From contig CAVZEM010000011.1 of the NCBI GenBank assembly GCA_963774305.1, positions 434,001-498,000 of the forward strand: DNA of 64,000 bases. Direction: 5' to 3'. This document shows positions 8,551 to 16,458 of the stretch, one piece after another. Position numbers and translations under genes: made by a program. Positions within the stretch are counted from its first letter, which is position 1, and the number at the start of each line of letters is the position of its first letter. A model generated the notes under the pieces. The model worked only from the letters and a program-made list of their open reading frames with translations, did not search any database and was not told where the DNA came from. This DNA is from DASUPK01 sp963774305 (GTDB lineage: Bacteria > Actinomycetota > Thermoleophilia > Solirubrobacterales > 70-9).

Positions 8551-9204
8551 ATGCCCGAATTCCGCGCGCCACGCGTCCGCATGCCCAAGGTTTCGCTGCC
8601 CGGCCGCTCCGGCGGCTCCAAGAAGCCGACCGCCTCCAAGGCCAAGACGAAGGAGGAGGCCAACGCTCCTAACGGGAAGCCGGCCGCCGCGACGAAGGAG
8701 ACGGCTCCGAAGGAGGCCGGGAAGCCCACCGAGACCAAGACCACCGCGCCCACAAAAGGCAAGGCTCCGGAGCCCAACCTGCAGGAGCGCATGGAGGGCC
8801 TGCAGGGATGGATGGCCGAGATCGAGCGCAAGCAGGGGCGCATGACCTATTTCGGCCTCGCAGGCGTGCTGATCGCGATCCTCGCGGCAGGAGCGGCGCT
8901 CTACTTCGGGCTCACGGCCAAGTCGGACAGCGCCACGAAGAGCGACCTGGACACGCTCTCCAAGCGGATCGACTCGCTCGAGGCAGCGGCCACGAAGAAC
9001 TCGAAGGACACGCAGGCGGCGCTCAACGCCTCCGTCGCCCAGCTTCAGCAGTCGATCGCGGCGGTGCAGAAGCAGCAGTCGCAGAACGCCGCGAGCATCT
9101 CCTCGCTCCAGACCCAGGCGTCGTCAGGCGGATTCGGCAAGGGCGCCACGCCCGCGCCCACGATCACGCCTGGGGCGACCACCACCGCGCCCAGCGGCAA
9201 GTAG
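8551..9204 (+). CDS. Membrane-anchored coiled-coil protein, function unknown
   Basis: A protein of about 217 residues with no family I recognise. Residues 1-80 are low-complexity and rich in Lys, Ala, Pro and Thr. One hydrophobic helix (YFGLAGVLIAILAAGAALYF) at about 105-124 anchors it, with the Lys-rich part predicted inside. After it comes a coiled coil with heptads (SDLDTLSKRIDSLEAAA, then ALNASVAQLQQSIAAVQKQQ), and a Gly/Thr/Pro tail. This layout resembles envelope-spanning scaffold proteins. I prefer the ATG at 8551 over that at 8542 because AGGA at 8537-8540 is then at a usable distance. Confidence 0.6.
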   Translation: MPEFRAPRVRMPKVSLPGRSGGSKKPTASKAKTKEEANAPNGKPAAATKETAPKEAGKPTETKTTAPTKGKAPEPNLQERMEGLQGWMAEIERKQGRMTYFGLAGVLIAILAAGAALYFGLTAKSDSATKSDLDTLSKRIDSLEAAATKNSKDTQAALNASVAQLQQSIAAVQKQQSQNAASISSLQTQASSGGFGKGATPAPTITPGATTTAPSGK

Positions 9205-9301
9205 CTAGTAACTTTTCGCACTAAGTTGCAGGCATTGGGCCACGCACGTCCGCCGGGTGCTCTAGCGTGATTTGCGGAATCGGCTCGAAAGGAGGTCCTC
9301 G

Positions 9302-9448
9302 ATGCCAGAGGGCTATTGCGTCAAGGAACGCAAGAAGGTCGAGATCAAGGATCCGCAGCAGGTCACGATGAAGAACGGTCGCCCGGCTATTCAGGGCACG
9401 TGCCCCGACTGCGGGACCAAGATCTTCAAGATCGGGAAGCTCTCCTAG
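9302..9448 (+). CDS. DUF5679 family small zinc-ribbon-like protein
   Basis: A 48-residue protein. It matches DUF5679: start MPEGYCVK, a central TMKNGRPAIQG, and a C-terminal CPDCGTKIFKIG. Cys6, Cys34 and Cys37 are present, but the fourth metal ligand expected in a YCVKC motif is Glu9 here. Very strong ribosome binding site AAAGGAGGT at 9288-9296, five bases before the ATG, which together with the small size suggests high expression. It overlaps the acyltransferase gene tail to tail by 23 bases. The role is unknown; similar domains are found near or in topoisomerase I in actinobacteria. Confidence 0.85.
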   Translation: MPEGYCVKERKKVEIKDPQQVTMKNGRPAIQGTCPDCGTKIFKIGKLS

Positions 9449-10088
9449 CTCTGGCTCTCCCTACGCGTGGGGGACCGCCCACGCGTGCTCGGCGGCCCGC
9501 CGGGGTTGGCGGGACGCGTGCCCTGATCTCAGCAAGCAGGCGTGTCGCGACCTCGGCCGGCGTGTCTTCCGGCCGAGGATCGCCGTTCTCTGGGCGAAAG
9601 AAGGTGACGCGCACGCGTGGGCGTCGCGGGAATCGTGCGTACTCGGTCGTCCCACGCACGGCGCAGAGCACGACCGTCACGCCTGGGCACGCCTGAGCCA
9701 GGCGTGCGACGCCACTGTGGGCGCGGAGCTGCTCTCCCCAGGAGAGGCCGCCCTCGGGGAACACGCACACCGCCTCGCCCGAGCGAAGCGCCTCGACGGC
9801 GTGCTCGAGGGCGGCGGCGTCGCCTGCGCCACGCCTGATCGGGATCTGGCCCATGCGGTGGAGGACCGGCCCCAGGCCCGGAATGCGCCAGAGGCTCGCC
9901 CGAGCGAGGAAGCGCAGTCGCCTGTGGGGCCGGACGGCCAGGCCCAGCAGGACGGGATCCCACTGGCTGTCGTGGTTGGGCACGACCAGGAGCGGTCCAC
10001 GCTCGGGCACCGCCGCGAGCCCATCCGTGCGCAGGCGCCCCCACCAGGCGATGGGCCGCATGAGCGTGGCGATCAGGTCGTAGAGCAC
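9426..10088 (-). CDS. 1-acyl-sn-glycerol-3-phosphate acyltransferase-like protein
   Basis: A 220-residue PlsC-family acyltransferase, likely moving an acyl chain onto lysophosphatidate or a related lipid at the membrane. Motif I is VPNHDSQWDPVLLG at about residues 36-49, giving the catalytic His and Asp of NHx4D. A later FPEGGLSWG matches motif III (EGxxS-like). The N-terminus has a short amphipathic or membrane stretch (LIATLMRPIAWWGRL). The C-terminus is Arg/Pro-rich and low-complexity. It is tail to tail with the DUF5679 gene and head to head with the cupredoxin lipoprotein. Confidence 0.82.
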   Translation of the reverse strand: MLYDLIATLMRPIAWWGRLRTDGLAAVPERGPLLVVPNHDSQWDPVLLGLAVRPHRRLRFLARASLWRIPGLGPVLHRMGQIPIRRGAGDAAALEHAVEALRSGEAVCVFPEGGLSWGEQLRAHSGVARLAQACPGVTVVLCAVRGTTEYARFPRRPRVRVTFFRPENGDPRPEDTPAEVATRLLAEIRARVPPTPAGRRARVGGPPRVGRARARRASRS

Positions 10089-10177
10089 TAGGTCAATCCC
10101 GCGCCCGGCGAGGCGCGTAGGAGCTTAGGCAGGCCGCGACGCCTGCTGTCCAACCTACGAACGCAGTGGAGGTGCGG

Positions 10178-10609
10178 ATGCTCTCGACCAGACGATTCGC
10201 GGCGCTGTTCGCGATCGGGGCCGCCGTCGCGGTGCCGATGGTGGGCTGCGGCGGCAGCAGCGACGACAACAGCACCAGCAACGCGGCGACTCAGGCGTCA
10301 ACCAGCGGCGGCGGCGCGACGGGCGCCGGCGGCTCGGTCGACCTGACCGCCACCGATTTCAAGTTCGATCCCTCCGAGCCGACCGTGAAGTCCGGCAACG
10401 TCACGTTCAACCTCAAGAACGACGGCCAGGTGGCGCACTCGCTCGAGATCGAGGATGTCAACGGCGAGGACAAGGAGCTGGAGGGAGACGTCTCACCGGG
10501 CAGCAACGGAACGCTGACCGTGAACCTGGCGCCCGGGAAGTACGACTTCTACTGCCCGGTCGACAGCCACAAGCAGATGGGGATGACGGGCGAGATCACC
10601 GTCAAGTGA
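10178..10609 (+). CDS. Cupredoxin-like lipoprotein
   Basis: A 143-residue exported lipoprotein with a signal peptide (RRFAALFAIGAAVAVPMVGC; lipobox MVGC) and a Ser/Thr/Gly linker. The folded part is a cupredoxin domain: LTATDFKFDPSEPTVKSGNV, then a conserved His in VAHSLEIEDV, and the C-terminal copper site YDFYCPVDSHKQMGM with Cys, His and Met ligands. It may carry electrons or hold copper at the cell surface. I chose the ATG at 10178 because a GGAGGTG at 10168-10174 precedes it; a GTG at 10166 would put that site inside the gene. Repeat R1 begins seven bases after the stop. Confidence 0.85.
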   Translation: MLSTRRFAALFAIGAAVAVPMVGCGGSSDDNSTSNAATQASTSGGGATGAGGSVDLTATDFKFDPSEPTVKSGNVTFNLKNDGQVAHSLEIEDVNGEDKELEGDVSPGSNGTLTVNLAPGKYDFYCPVDSHKQMGMTGEITVK

Positions 10610-10615
10610 CGGCCA

Positions 10616-10673
10616 GGCCGCACCACTTTGGAGCGAAGGGCGAAGCCCGAAGCGACTTATGTGGGGCGGCCGC
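10616..10673 (+). repeat. Dispersed palindromic repeat R1
   Basis: About 58 bases beginning GGCCGCACCAC and ending GTGGGGCGGCC, with an inner GGGC-gaa-GCCC. The outer arms pair at ten of eleven positions, so the unit can form a long hairpin. The core TTTGGAGCG...CCGAAGCGACTTATG recurs at 35760-35817 nearly unchanged, at 7219-7273 in reverse, and in shortened form at 16421-16458. It directly follows the cupredoxin gene and may act as its terminator. Confidence 0.85.
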
Positions 10674-10709
10674 CGCCGTCACGTTCTGATGGCGAAGCCG
10701 TCAATTCAC

Positions 10710-10737
10710 TTCCGGATTCCGCCTCTGTGATCCGGAA
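10710..10737. terminator. Hairpin in convergent intergenic region
   Basis: TTCCGGAT (10710-10717) pairs perfectly with ATCCGGAA (10730-10737) across a 12-base loop. It lies between two convergent genes, after repeat R1. There is no clear T-run, so a terminator role is only likely. Confidence 0.45.
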
Positions 10738-10741
10738 ACCC

Positions 10742-10774
10742 GGGCCCGGCGGCGAGGGATGCGCTGCCGGGCCC
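10742..10774 (-). terminator. GC-rich hairpin after the secreted propeller-like gene
   Basis: Perfect nine-base stem GGGCCCGGC (10742-10750) with GCCGGGCCC (10766-10774); part of the loop can extend the stem. It starts nine bases beyond the stop codon of the minus-strand gene at 10783, so it most likely ends that transcript. AATCTTCTT follows it on the plus strand, so it may work in both directions. Confidence 0.6.
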
Positions 10775-10782
10775 AATCTTCT

Positions 10783-12348
10783 TCAAGGCAGCTCGACCAA
10801 CCCGCCCAACACGCCCACGTACGCGGTGCCGTCCGGGCCGAGCGTGACCGGCGCGTAGTTGTTGTTGAAGCCGAAGCCCGTGCCGGCGAGGCGGCGATAG
10901 ACCGTGCGGCCGGTGCGGAAGTCGAGCGCGGTCAGATACCACGCGTCGAGACCGTCCGTGCGCGCCGGCTTCGTGTACGTGTAGACGAGTCCGTTCGTCA
11001 GCGAGAGCTTGGGAACCACCGAGGGCGCGACCTCGTCGCTGGTCCAGACAGGGCGGCAGCGGAACCGAGCCTTCCGCCGGCGACTGCCCTTCTTCCCTCG
11101 CTTCTTCTTGAGGACGTCGATCCTGGTGAGTCCGGGTGAGCTGGGCGTGCCGCTGAGGTTCGACGCGCTGACCGTGTAGCCGTAATTGTTCTCGGCGACC
11201 AGGGAGCGGTTCGTGCCGATCAGGGAGTTGTCGGTCGCGCTGGCGCCCTTGGCGAAGACCGGCGCGGAGCAGACTAGCCGCGCCTTGGCCTTGGCTCGTC
11301 GCCCATGGCGCTTCTTGCCGTGCAACCTCAGCGCGCGACGGTAGACGTCCACGTTCATCGGGTCCGCGTTGTCGGTGATCGCCACCCAGCCCTTGCCCAT
11401 CAGGGTCGGCGTGGTGCCCGAGCCGGCGTCGCTCTGGCCGGGCTTGTGGATGCCCGAGTTCGGATAGACGACCCGCCAACTGATCTGCGGCGCGCCCTTG
11501 GAGTTGGCGTCGAAGCGGTAGAGAGTCTTGTCGGAGACCAGGAACACGCCCCCGGTCTCGTCCACTGCGAAGGAGTTCGAGATCCCCTCCCCTCCCAGCC
11601 TCATGGTCCTGACCGAGCCGTCCGAGCGGTCGATCGTCCCCACCTCTCCCTGCCGGGTGACGAACCAAAGCCGTCCACGCCAATCCGGCAGCACCGAGAC
11701 GATCCCCTCATCCGAGCGCACCACCTTGCTTAGGTCGTAGTCGGCGTCCACCTGGAAGCCGGGACCGCCCGTGATCGAGATGACGAGGATGTGGTGGTCG
11801 TTCGTCGAAACCACCGCCCGGTCGTGGTCGTCCAGATAGAAGTAGCCGCCGCCAGAGAAGTCGGTGAAGGCGCCGCCCAGGGACGCCGGGTTCCGTACCG
11901 GCAGCGGCATGGCGGCCAGCGTCTGCAGCGTGTGTGGGTCGAGCAGCGCCAGGACCGGCCGGTCAAGGCCGACGCAGACGGTGACGAGGCGCCCGGCGGA
12001 GTCGAACGTGATCGAGCCGCACTCCCGGGTGAAGAGCGTCGAGGGCTCGGAGCCGTCGCCGAGCGGCCCACTGAGCCGGTAGGTGTCGCTCATATACGGG
12101 TCGTCGTGGATGTTGTTGCGCGGATTGGGCGCCATGAACGGATTCCGCGGAGGGGCCGGTCCCCCGTTCACCGGAGAAGGGGAGGCGGGCGAGCCCTCGA
12201 AGGACGCCGCGGCGGAGCCGTTCGGGGCGCCGAGGATCGGGACCACGGGAAGGCCCGGGGTCTGCGCCGACGCCGTCGCTGCCCATGCCAGGTGGACGGC
12301 GAGCGCCGCAACGATCGAAACCCATGCCCCGCAAGCCCTGTGCCGCAT
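10783..12348 (-). CDS. Secreted protein, probably beta-propeller, function unknown
   Basis: A 521-residue exported protein. The signal peptide (hydrophobic VSIVAALAVHLAWAATASA) is followed by QTPGLPVV. The mature part has repeated beta-sheet units with Gly-Asp-rich turns, such as ITFDSAGRLVTVCVG, VLPDWRGRLWFVTRQ and FAVDETGGVFLVSDKTLY, spaced about 50-60 residues, as in NHL or SMP-30-like propellers. Two very basic inserts (KKRHGRRAKAKAR; KKKRGKKGSRRRKAR) interrupt it. It ends in a possible last blade, TLGPDGTAYVGVLGGLVELP. No catalytic residues stand out. It reads away from the PAS protein with 33 bases between start codons. Confidence 0.6.
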   Translation of the reverse strand: MRHRACGAWVSIVAALAVHLAWAATASAQTPGLPVVPILGAPNGSAAASFEGSPASPSPVNGGPAPPRNPFMAPNPRNNIHDDPYMSDTYRLSGPLGDGSEPSTLFTRECGSITFDSAGRLVTVCVGLDRPVLALLDPHTLQTLAAMPLPVRNPASLGGAFTDFSGGGYFYLDDHDRAVVSTNDHHILVISITGGPGFQVDADYDLSKVVRSDEGIVSVLPDWRGRLWFVTRQGEVGTIDRSDGSVRTMRLGGEGISNSFAVDETGGVFLVSDKTLYRFDANSKGAPQISWRVVYPNSGIHKPGQSDAGSGTTPTLMGKGWVAITDNADPMNVDVYRRALRLHGKKRHGRRAKAKARLVCSAPVFAKGASATDNSLIGTNRSLVAENNYGYTVSASNLSGTPSSPGLTRIDVLKKKRGKKGSRRRKARFRCRPVWTSDEVAPSVVPKLSLTNGLVYTYTKPARTDGLDAWYLTALDFRTGRTVYRRLAGTGFGFNNNYAPVTLGPDGTAYVGVLGGLVELP

Positions 12349-12381
12349 CCTGGGCCGAGCATACGCGAGACTTCGTATCGA

Positions 12382-12789
12382 ATGGATCAGAAGCCGCTCG
12401 AGCTCATCCTGGCTCGCAACCTCCTGACGAGCCTGTCAACACCGGCGTTCCTGGTCGATGAGAGCGGCGCGCTGATCTTCTACAACGAGGCGGCAGGGGC
12501 GCTGCTCGGCATCTCGTTCGAGGAATCGGCGCGCATGCCCGCCGAGGAGTGGAGTCATGCGATGGGCCCGTTCGGCGAGGACGGGAACCCGATCCCGATC
12601 GAGGAGATCCCGACCACCAGGGCCCTGCGGCACGGCCGTCCCGCGCACGGGAGCTTCACGGTGCGGTCCATGGGAGGCGACGAGTACGAGATCGAGTCGA
12701 CAGCGCTTCCGATCGTCGCCGAGGGCGGCCAGGAGGGGGCGATGATCTTCTTCTGGACGCGGACCAACAACACACCCGGGTCCGGTTAG
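12382..12789 (+). CDS. Single-domain PAS protein
   Basis: A 135-residue protein made of one PAS domain: STPAFLVDESGALIFYNEAA at about residues 19-38, LLGISFEESARMPAEEW, and the final strands VRSMGGDEYEIESTALPIV and EGAMIFFW. It has no kinase, cyclase or DNA-binding part, so it probably senses a ligand or redox state and acts on a partner. The gene 48 bases downstream, a metallo-beta-lactamase-fold hydrolase on the same strand, is the best candidate. The ATG at 12382 immediately precedes the domain. Confidence 0.8.
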   Translation: MDQKPLELILARNLLTSLSTPAFLVDESGALIFYNEAAGALLGISFEESARMPAEEWSHAMGPFGEDGNPIPIEEIPTTRALRHGRPAHGSFTVRSMGGDEYEIESTALPIVAEGGQEGAMIFFWTRTNNTPGSG

Positions 12790-12836
12790 ACCGCTATACG
12801 CTGAATGCAGAGGATTGAGGAGATGGTGAGGATCAG

Positions 12837-13715
12837 ATGAAGCTCAAGGTGTGGGGTGCGCGCGGTTCGGTTCCGGCCCCGGGGCCCGAGATGAACCGCT
12901 ACGGCGGGAACACCTCCTGCGTCGAGCTCGAGCTCTCGGACGGCTCCACCCTGATCATCGACGCCGGCACCGGCATCCGCAGCCTCGGCGTCGGCATCGC
13001 CAAGCGATTGCCGAAGATCAACATCCTCCTCACCCACCTGCACCTGGACCACATCCAGGGCCTGATGTTCTTCGCGCCCTGCTTCCGCTCGGAGTCCGAG
13101 ATCACGATCTGGGGCCCGTCGTCGCCGGAGGCGTCGCTCGAAGCACGCATCGGGCGATACATCTCGGCCCCCCTCTCCCCCGTCGAGGTCCGCGAGCTCC
13201 CCTGCGAGGTGAGCTTCCGCGACACGCCCCCGAGCGAGTGGGAGCTCGGCCCGGCCAGGATCCGCGCCGAGGCCGTCACCCATAGAGGCCCGACGCTCGG
13301 CTACCGGATCACGGATGGGCCCACCACCCTCACCTACATCTCGGACCACGAGCCGGGACTCGGCGCGCCGCTGGAGTCGCTCGAGCCCGAGTGGATCTCG
13401 GGCTATGACCTCGCCCGAGACACCGACCTGCTGATCCACGACTGCCAGTACACGGACGAGGAGTACCCGGACCACGTCGGCTGGGGGCACTCGCGCCTCA
13501 CGGACACCCTGACCTTCGCCCGCCGCGTCGAGGCTCGGCGGTTGCTGCTGTTCCATCACGACCCGCTCCACTCGGACGAGTTCCTGGATCACTTCCAGGA
13601 GACGGCGTGGGAGCGCTGGGCGGAGCTCGGCGGCGCGGACGGAGCGGTGGAGATGGCGGCTGAGGCGCAGAAGCTCGAGATCGCCGCCCCCGCCGAGGTC
13701 GCGGCGGCGACCTAG
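12837..13715 (+). CDS. Metallo-beta-lactamase-fold hydrolase (class III cyclic nucleotide phosphodiesterase-like or RNase Z-like)
   Basis: A 292-residue MBL-fold protein. The zinc-binding motif THLHLDH lies at residues 66-72; further ligands are likely His in EAVTHRGPTLGYR, Asp in LIHDCQY and His in LLLFHHDP. The N-terminus VWGARGSVPAPGPEMNRYGG and the sequence around NTSCVELE are typical of a group sometimes annotated as phosphodiesterase or ribonuclease Z-like; the substrate cannot be told. It follows the PAS gene and may be in the same transcript. A weak AGGAGATGG lies before the start. Its end overlaps the amidase gene tail to tail by four bases. Confidence 0.8.
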   Translation: MKLKVWGARGSVPAPGPEMNRYGGNTSCVELELSDGSTLIIDAGTGIRSLGVGIAKRLPKINILLTHLHLDHIQGLMFFAPCFRSESEITIWGPSSPEASLEARIGRYISAPLSPVEVRELPCEVSFRDTPPSEWELGPARIRAEAVTHRGPTLGYRITDGPTTLTYISDHEPGLGAPLESLEPEWISGYDLARDTDLLIHDCQYTDEEYPDHVGWGHSRLTDTLTFARRVEARRLLLFHHDPLHSDEFLDHFQETAWERWAELGGADGAVEMAAEAQKLEIAAPAEVAAAT

Positions 13716-15109
13716 ACCTCCGGCCTCTTCTCGGCCCAGGGCCTCTCGGCCTCGAGCTGAGCGGCGATCGAGACCAACGTGGCCTCGTCGTTGGGGCGGG
13801 CGGCGAACATCACGGAGCGCGGCATCCCCGGGTCGGTGAAGCCGGCCGGCACGACCGCGGCCGGCTGGCCCGTGTAGTTCCAGGTCGCCGCGTATGGATA
13901 GACGGCGCCCATCCCGTTGATGGTGCGAAGGGCGCCCTGGCCGCGCCAGTGCCCGATCTCGACGGGAAGCTGGGCGGTTGCCGGCGTGATCAGCAGGTCG
14001 TAGTCGCGGAACAGCTCCATGATTCGCGCGGCCGCCGCCGGCATGCGGTCACGGACCTTCGCGAGCCACCGGTCGCTGAACAGCCTGCCCGCCCTGACGA
14101 AGCTCTTCGTCTGGTCCGAGAGCCGCTCCGGGTGCGGCAGGGTGAGCGCCTCGTCGCGGATTCCGCGGAAGTACAGGGGATAGAAGTCGGTGTACATGCG
14201 ACCGTAGCTTGGGCTGGCCTCGGTCACCTCGTGTCCCAGCGACCTGAGCAGCTCGACCGTCTCCCGGTAGGCGGCGATCACCTCCGGTGCCTTGGGCCCG
14301 GGCAGGATCGTCTTGGTCGAGCATGCGATCCGCAGCTTGCCGGGCCTGGCGCGGGCGGCCTCGACCAGCGGGCGTTCGAACGGAGGTGGAGACTCGAAGT
14401 CCCCCCGCTCGGGACCGCTCATCACATCCAGATAGAGCGCGGTGTCCATCACCGTCCGGCTGACGCAGCCGGCGACGGAGAGCCCGTACCAGTGCTCGCG
14501 ATCGGGCGAGAGCGAGATTCGGTTGCGCTGCGGCTTCAGCCCGAACAGCCCGTTGTAGGCGGCGGGGTAGCGAATGGAGCCCGCGCCGTCGGTCGCGTGG
14601 GCGATCGCGCACATGCCGGCCGCGGTGGCGACCCCGCTGCCTCCGCTCGACCCCCCGCAGGTCCGCGAGGTGTCCCATGGGTTGCGAGTGTCGCCCCACG
14701 CCGGGCTTTCGGTGAAGCCATAGATCGCGAGCTCGGGGAGGTTGGTCTTGCCGAGGATCGTCGCGCCGGCCTCGCGCAGCCGTCGGACGACCAGCCCGTC
14801 CTCGCTCGCAGGATCGCCGTAAGCGGCGGTGCCGTGGGTGGTCACCTCGCCGGCGTAGTCGACGTTGTCCTTGACCGCGACCGGCACCCCGAGCAGAGGG
14901 GCATCGTCTCCCTTGGCGAGCCTCTCCTCGGCCCGCTTCGCGTCGGCCCGCGCCCCCTCGGCGAGGACGACGCGGTAGGCGTTCAGCTGGGGCTCGAGGG
15001 CCGCGATGCGCTCGAGGTAGAGCTCGACGAGCTCCGTCGGGGAGACCTCCTTGGCGCGAACCATCTCCGCGATCCGCGCGGCACCGGCGAAGGCAACGTC
15101 GTCGCTCAT
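13712..15109 (-). CDS. Amidase (amidase signature family)
   Basis: A hydrolase of about 465 residues of the amidase signature family, which cleaves carboxamides or related C-N bonds. The Ser-cisSer-Lys triad is visible: Lys in GVPVAVKDNV (about residue 80), the glycine/serine loop CGGSSGGSGVATAAG (about 155-169), and the nucleophile Ser in DGAGSIRYPAAY. N-terminal TELVELYLERIAALEP is the usual family start. The substrate is unknown; such genes are often called indoleacetamide hydrolase or GatA-like, but no GatB/GatC neighbours are seen. The start MSDDV at 15109 is preferred to an ATG three codons upstream; both are possible. Confidence 0.87.
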   Translation of the reverse strand: MSDDVAFAGAARIAEMVRAKEVSPTELVELYLERIAALEPQLNAYRVVLAEGARADAKRAEERLAKGDDAPLLGVPVAVKDNVDYAGEVTTHGTAAYGDPASEDGLVVRRLREAGATILGKTNLPELAIYGFTESPAWGDTRNPWDTSRTCGGSSGGSGVATAAGMCAIAHATDGAGSIRYPAAYNGLFGLKPQRNRISLSPDREHWYGLSVAGCVSRTVMDTALYLDVMSGPERGDFESPPPFERPLVEAARARPGKLRIACSTKTILPGPKAPEVIAAYRETVELLRSLGHEVTEASPSYGRMYTDFYPLYFRGIRDEALTLPHPERLSDQTKSFVRAGRLFSDRWLAKVRDRMPAAAARIMELFRDYDLLITPATAQLPVEIGHWRGQGALRTINGMGAVYPYAATWNYTGQPAAVVPAGFTDPGMPRSVMFAARPNDEATLVSIAAQLEAERPWAEKRPEV

Positions 15110-15136
15110 GCGCCGCACGCTATCTGGACAGCCGGG

Positions 15137-15654
15137 TCAGCCGCAGGCGACGGGGATCTGCGGCGTGCTCTTGGTCCCGATGTGGACCACCAGGTAGGCG
15201 TTCCCGGACCCGGTGCACGTGTAGGTTCCGGTGGCCAGCCGGTGAAGACGCAGCCGAGCCCGAGCGGGAGGCAGGTCAATCCCTGGGCCGAGGTGATCTC
15301 GAGGAGGTCGGGGTTGCCCTGGCCTCCCCCACCGCCGCCCGCTGACTGCGGCCCGGCCTGGATCGTGCCGCAGTTGACCGTCGAGGGCAGGTCGACCGGG
15401 ATGTCGACGACGCAGCTGTTGACCCCGCCGCCACCGTTCACCAGCCGGTCCGCCCTGCCGTCGGCCGCCCTGATCACGTCGTTCCCGGGGCCGCCAGACA
15501 TGCGGTCGGTGCCGCGACCACCGACCAGAAGATCGCGGCCCCGCCCGCCCTTGAGCAGGTCGTTGCCGGCCTTCCCCGGGCTGGCTCGCATCCCGGCCTC
15601 CTGTCTTGCTTCCACCCGCCTGCATCCCTTGCCGGCGACCAGCCAATCATGCAC
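15137..15654 (-). pseudogene. Broken RTX-like secreted protein gene (frameshift, no signal peptide)
   Basis: The first frame encodes calcium-binding-type nonapeptide repeats (GGRGRDLLVGGRGTDRMSGG, GGPGNDVIRAA) and then VNSCVVDIPVDLPSTVNCG and LTCLPLGLGCVFTG. Near 15235 the sense passes to the -1 frame, which continues ATGTYTCTGSGNAYLVVHIG and ends IPVACG with a stop at 15137-15139. One missing base would join them. The 5' end also lacks a signal peptide, unlike the intact RTX gene that diverges from it at 15720. This is either a decayed gene or a sequence error plus a missing start. Confidence 0.65.
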
Positions 15655-15719
15655 TCCACCGCAACCGCGGTCACCAAGAAATGTTTAAGGGCCGACAACG
15701 ATCCCAGGGAGGGATTCGG

Positions 15720-16412
15720 ATGCGAAAGAAGACGATGGGACTGATCGTCGTTGCCGTGATGGCGATGGCTGCAGCGGGGGCCACCGTCGCACTGGCGGCG
15801 ACGATCGTCGGCGATGACAACAACAACCAGCTGTTCGGGACACACGCCGCCGACCAGATCCAGGCCAAGGGGGGCGATGACTCCGTGTTCGCCCTTTCGG
15901 GGAATGATCTGATCGACGCCGGAGATGGGAATGACGCTGTCTTCGGCAACCCCGGCAACGACGCGGTCGATGCCGGGCCCGGTAACGACCTGGTGGACGC
16001 GGGACGCGGCGCGGACACGGTGTTCGGACAGGACGGCAACGACGTCCTGCTCGGGCGCCAGGGACCGGACCAGCTCCGTGGACGGAACGGCGATGACATC
16101 GTCCGCGGCGGGCGGGGGCGCGACCTCCTCTTCGCCGGGGTCGGCGTCGACACCGTCTTCGGCGGGCCGGATGACGATGTCATCTACGCGCTCGCCCAGG
16201 CGGATGCCGCTCTGCCAGGCGGCGACACGGTGTTCGGCGGTCGCGGTCATGACGTGATCCACGTCAACGACGGCGAGTCGGACACGGTCGATTGCGGCCG
16301 CGATCGCGACGTCGCGATCGTGGATCTCGGCGACCTGGACCACGTCAGCAACTGCGAGGTGGTCATCCAGCGAGCCCCGAACCCTCAGGACGACCAGCAG
16401 GAGAACGGTTAG
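15720..16412 (+). CDS. Secreted RTX-like (hemolysin-type) calcium-binding repeat protein
   Basis: A 230-residue exported protein. The signal peptide (MGLIVVAVMAMAAAGATVALA) precedes about ten tandem GGxGxDxx-type nonapeptides from residue 33 to 190, for example GNDLIDAGDGNDAVFGNPG and GGRGRDLLFAG, which in known families form a calcium-binding parallel beta-roll. A Sec-type N-terminal signal, not the C-terminal type I signal of classical RTX toxins, is present, and there is no toxin or enzyme domain, so a surface or structural role is likely. The C-terminal part has two Cys (TVDCGRDRD, HVSNCEVV). AGGGAGG lies a few bases before the ATG. Confidence 0.82.
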   Translation: MRKKTMGLIVVAVMAMAAAGATVALAATIVGDDNNNQLFGTHAADQIQAKGGDDSVFALSGNDLIDAGDGNDAVFGNPGNDAVDAGPGNDLVDAGRGADTVFGQDGNDVLLGRQGPDQLRGRNGDDIVRGGRGRDLLFAGVGVDTVFGGPDDDVIYALAQADAALPGGDTVFGGRGHDVIHVNDGESDTVDCGRDRDVAIVDLGDLDHVSNCEVVIQRAPNPQDDQQENG

Positions 16413-16420
16413 GGCGAGAA

Positions 16421-16458
16421 GGCCGCTCCACCTGGGAAGCGACGGGTGGGGCGGCCGC
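16421..16458 (+). repeat. Shortened copy of repeat R1
   Basis: GGCCGCTCCAC (16421-16431), a short middle with AAGCGAC, and GTGGGGCGGCC (16446-16456). The arms are those of R1 but the inner GGGC-gaa-GCCC part is missing, leaving a 36-base hairpin. It fills the gap between two convergent genes, where it may end transcription from both sides. Confidence 0.65.

Noticed and set aside
15230..15250. Programmed -1 frameshift in the RTX-like gene
   Set aside because: There is no slippery sequence at the junction, and the missing signal peptide shows that the gene is broken at its start as well.
13949..15688. A 579-codon open frame on the plus strand through the amidase gene
   Set aside because: It is the complement of a well conserved amidase and has no protein-like features (Arg/Gly/Pro-rich). 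High GC makes long antisense frames common.
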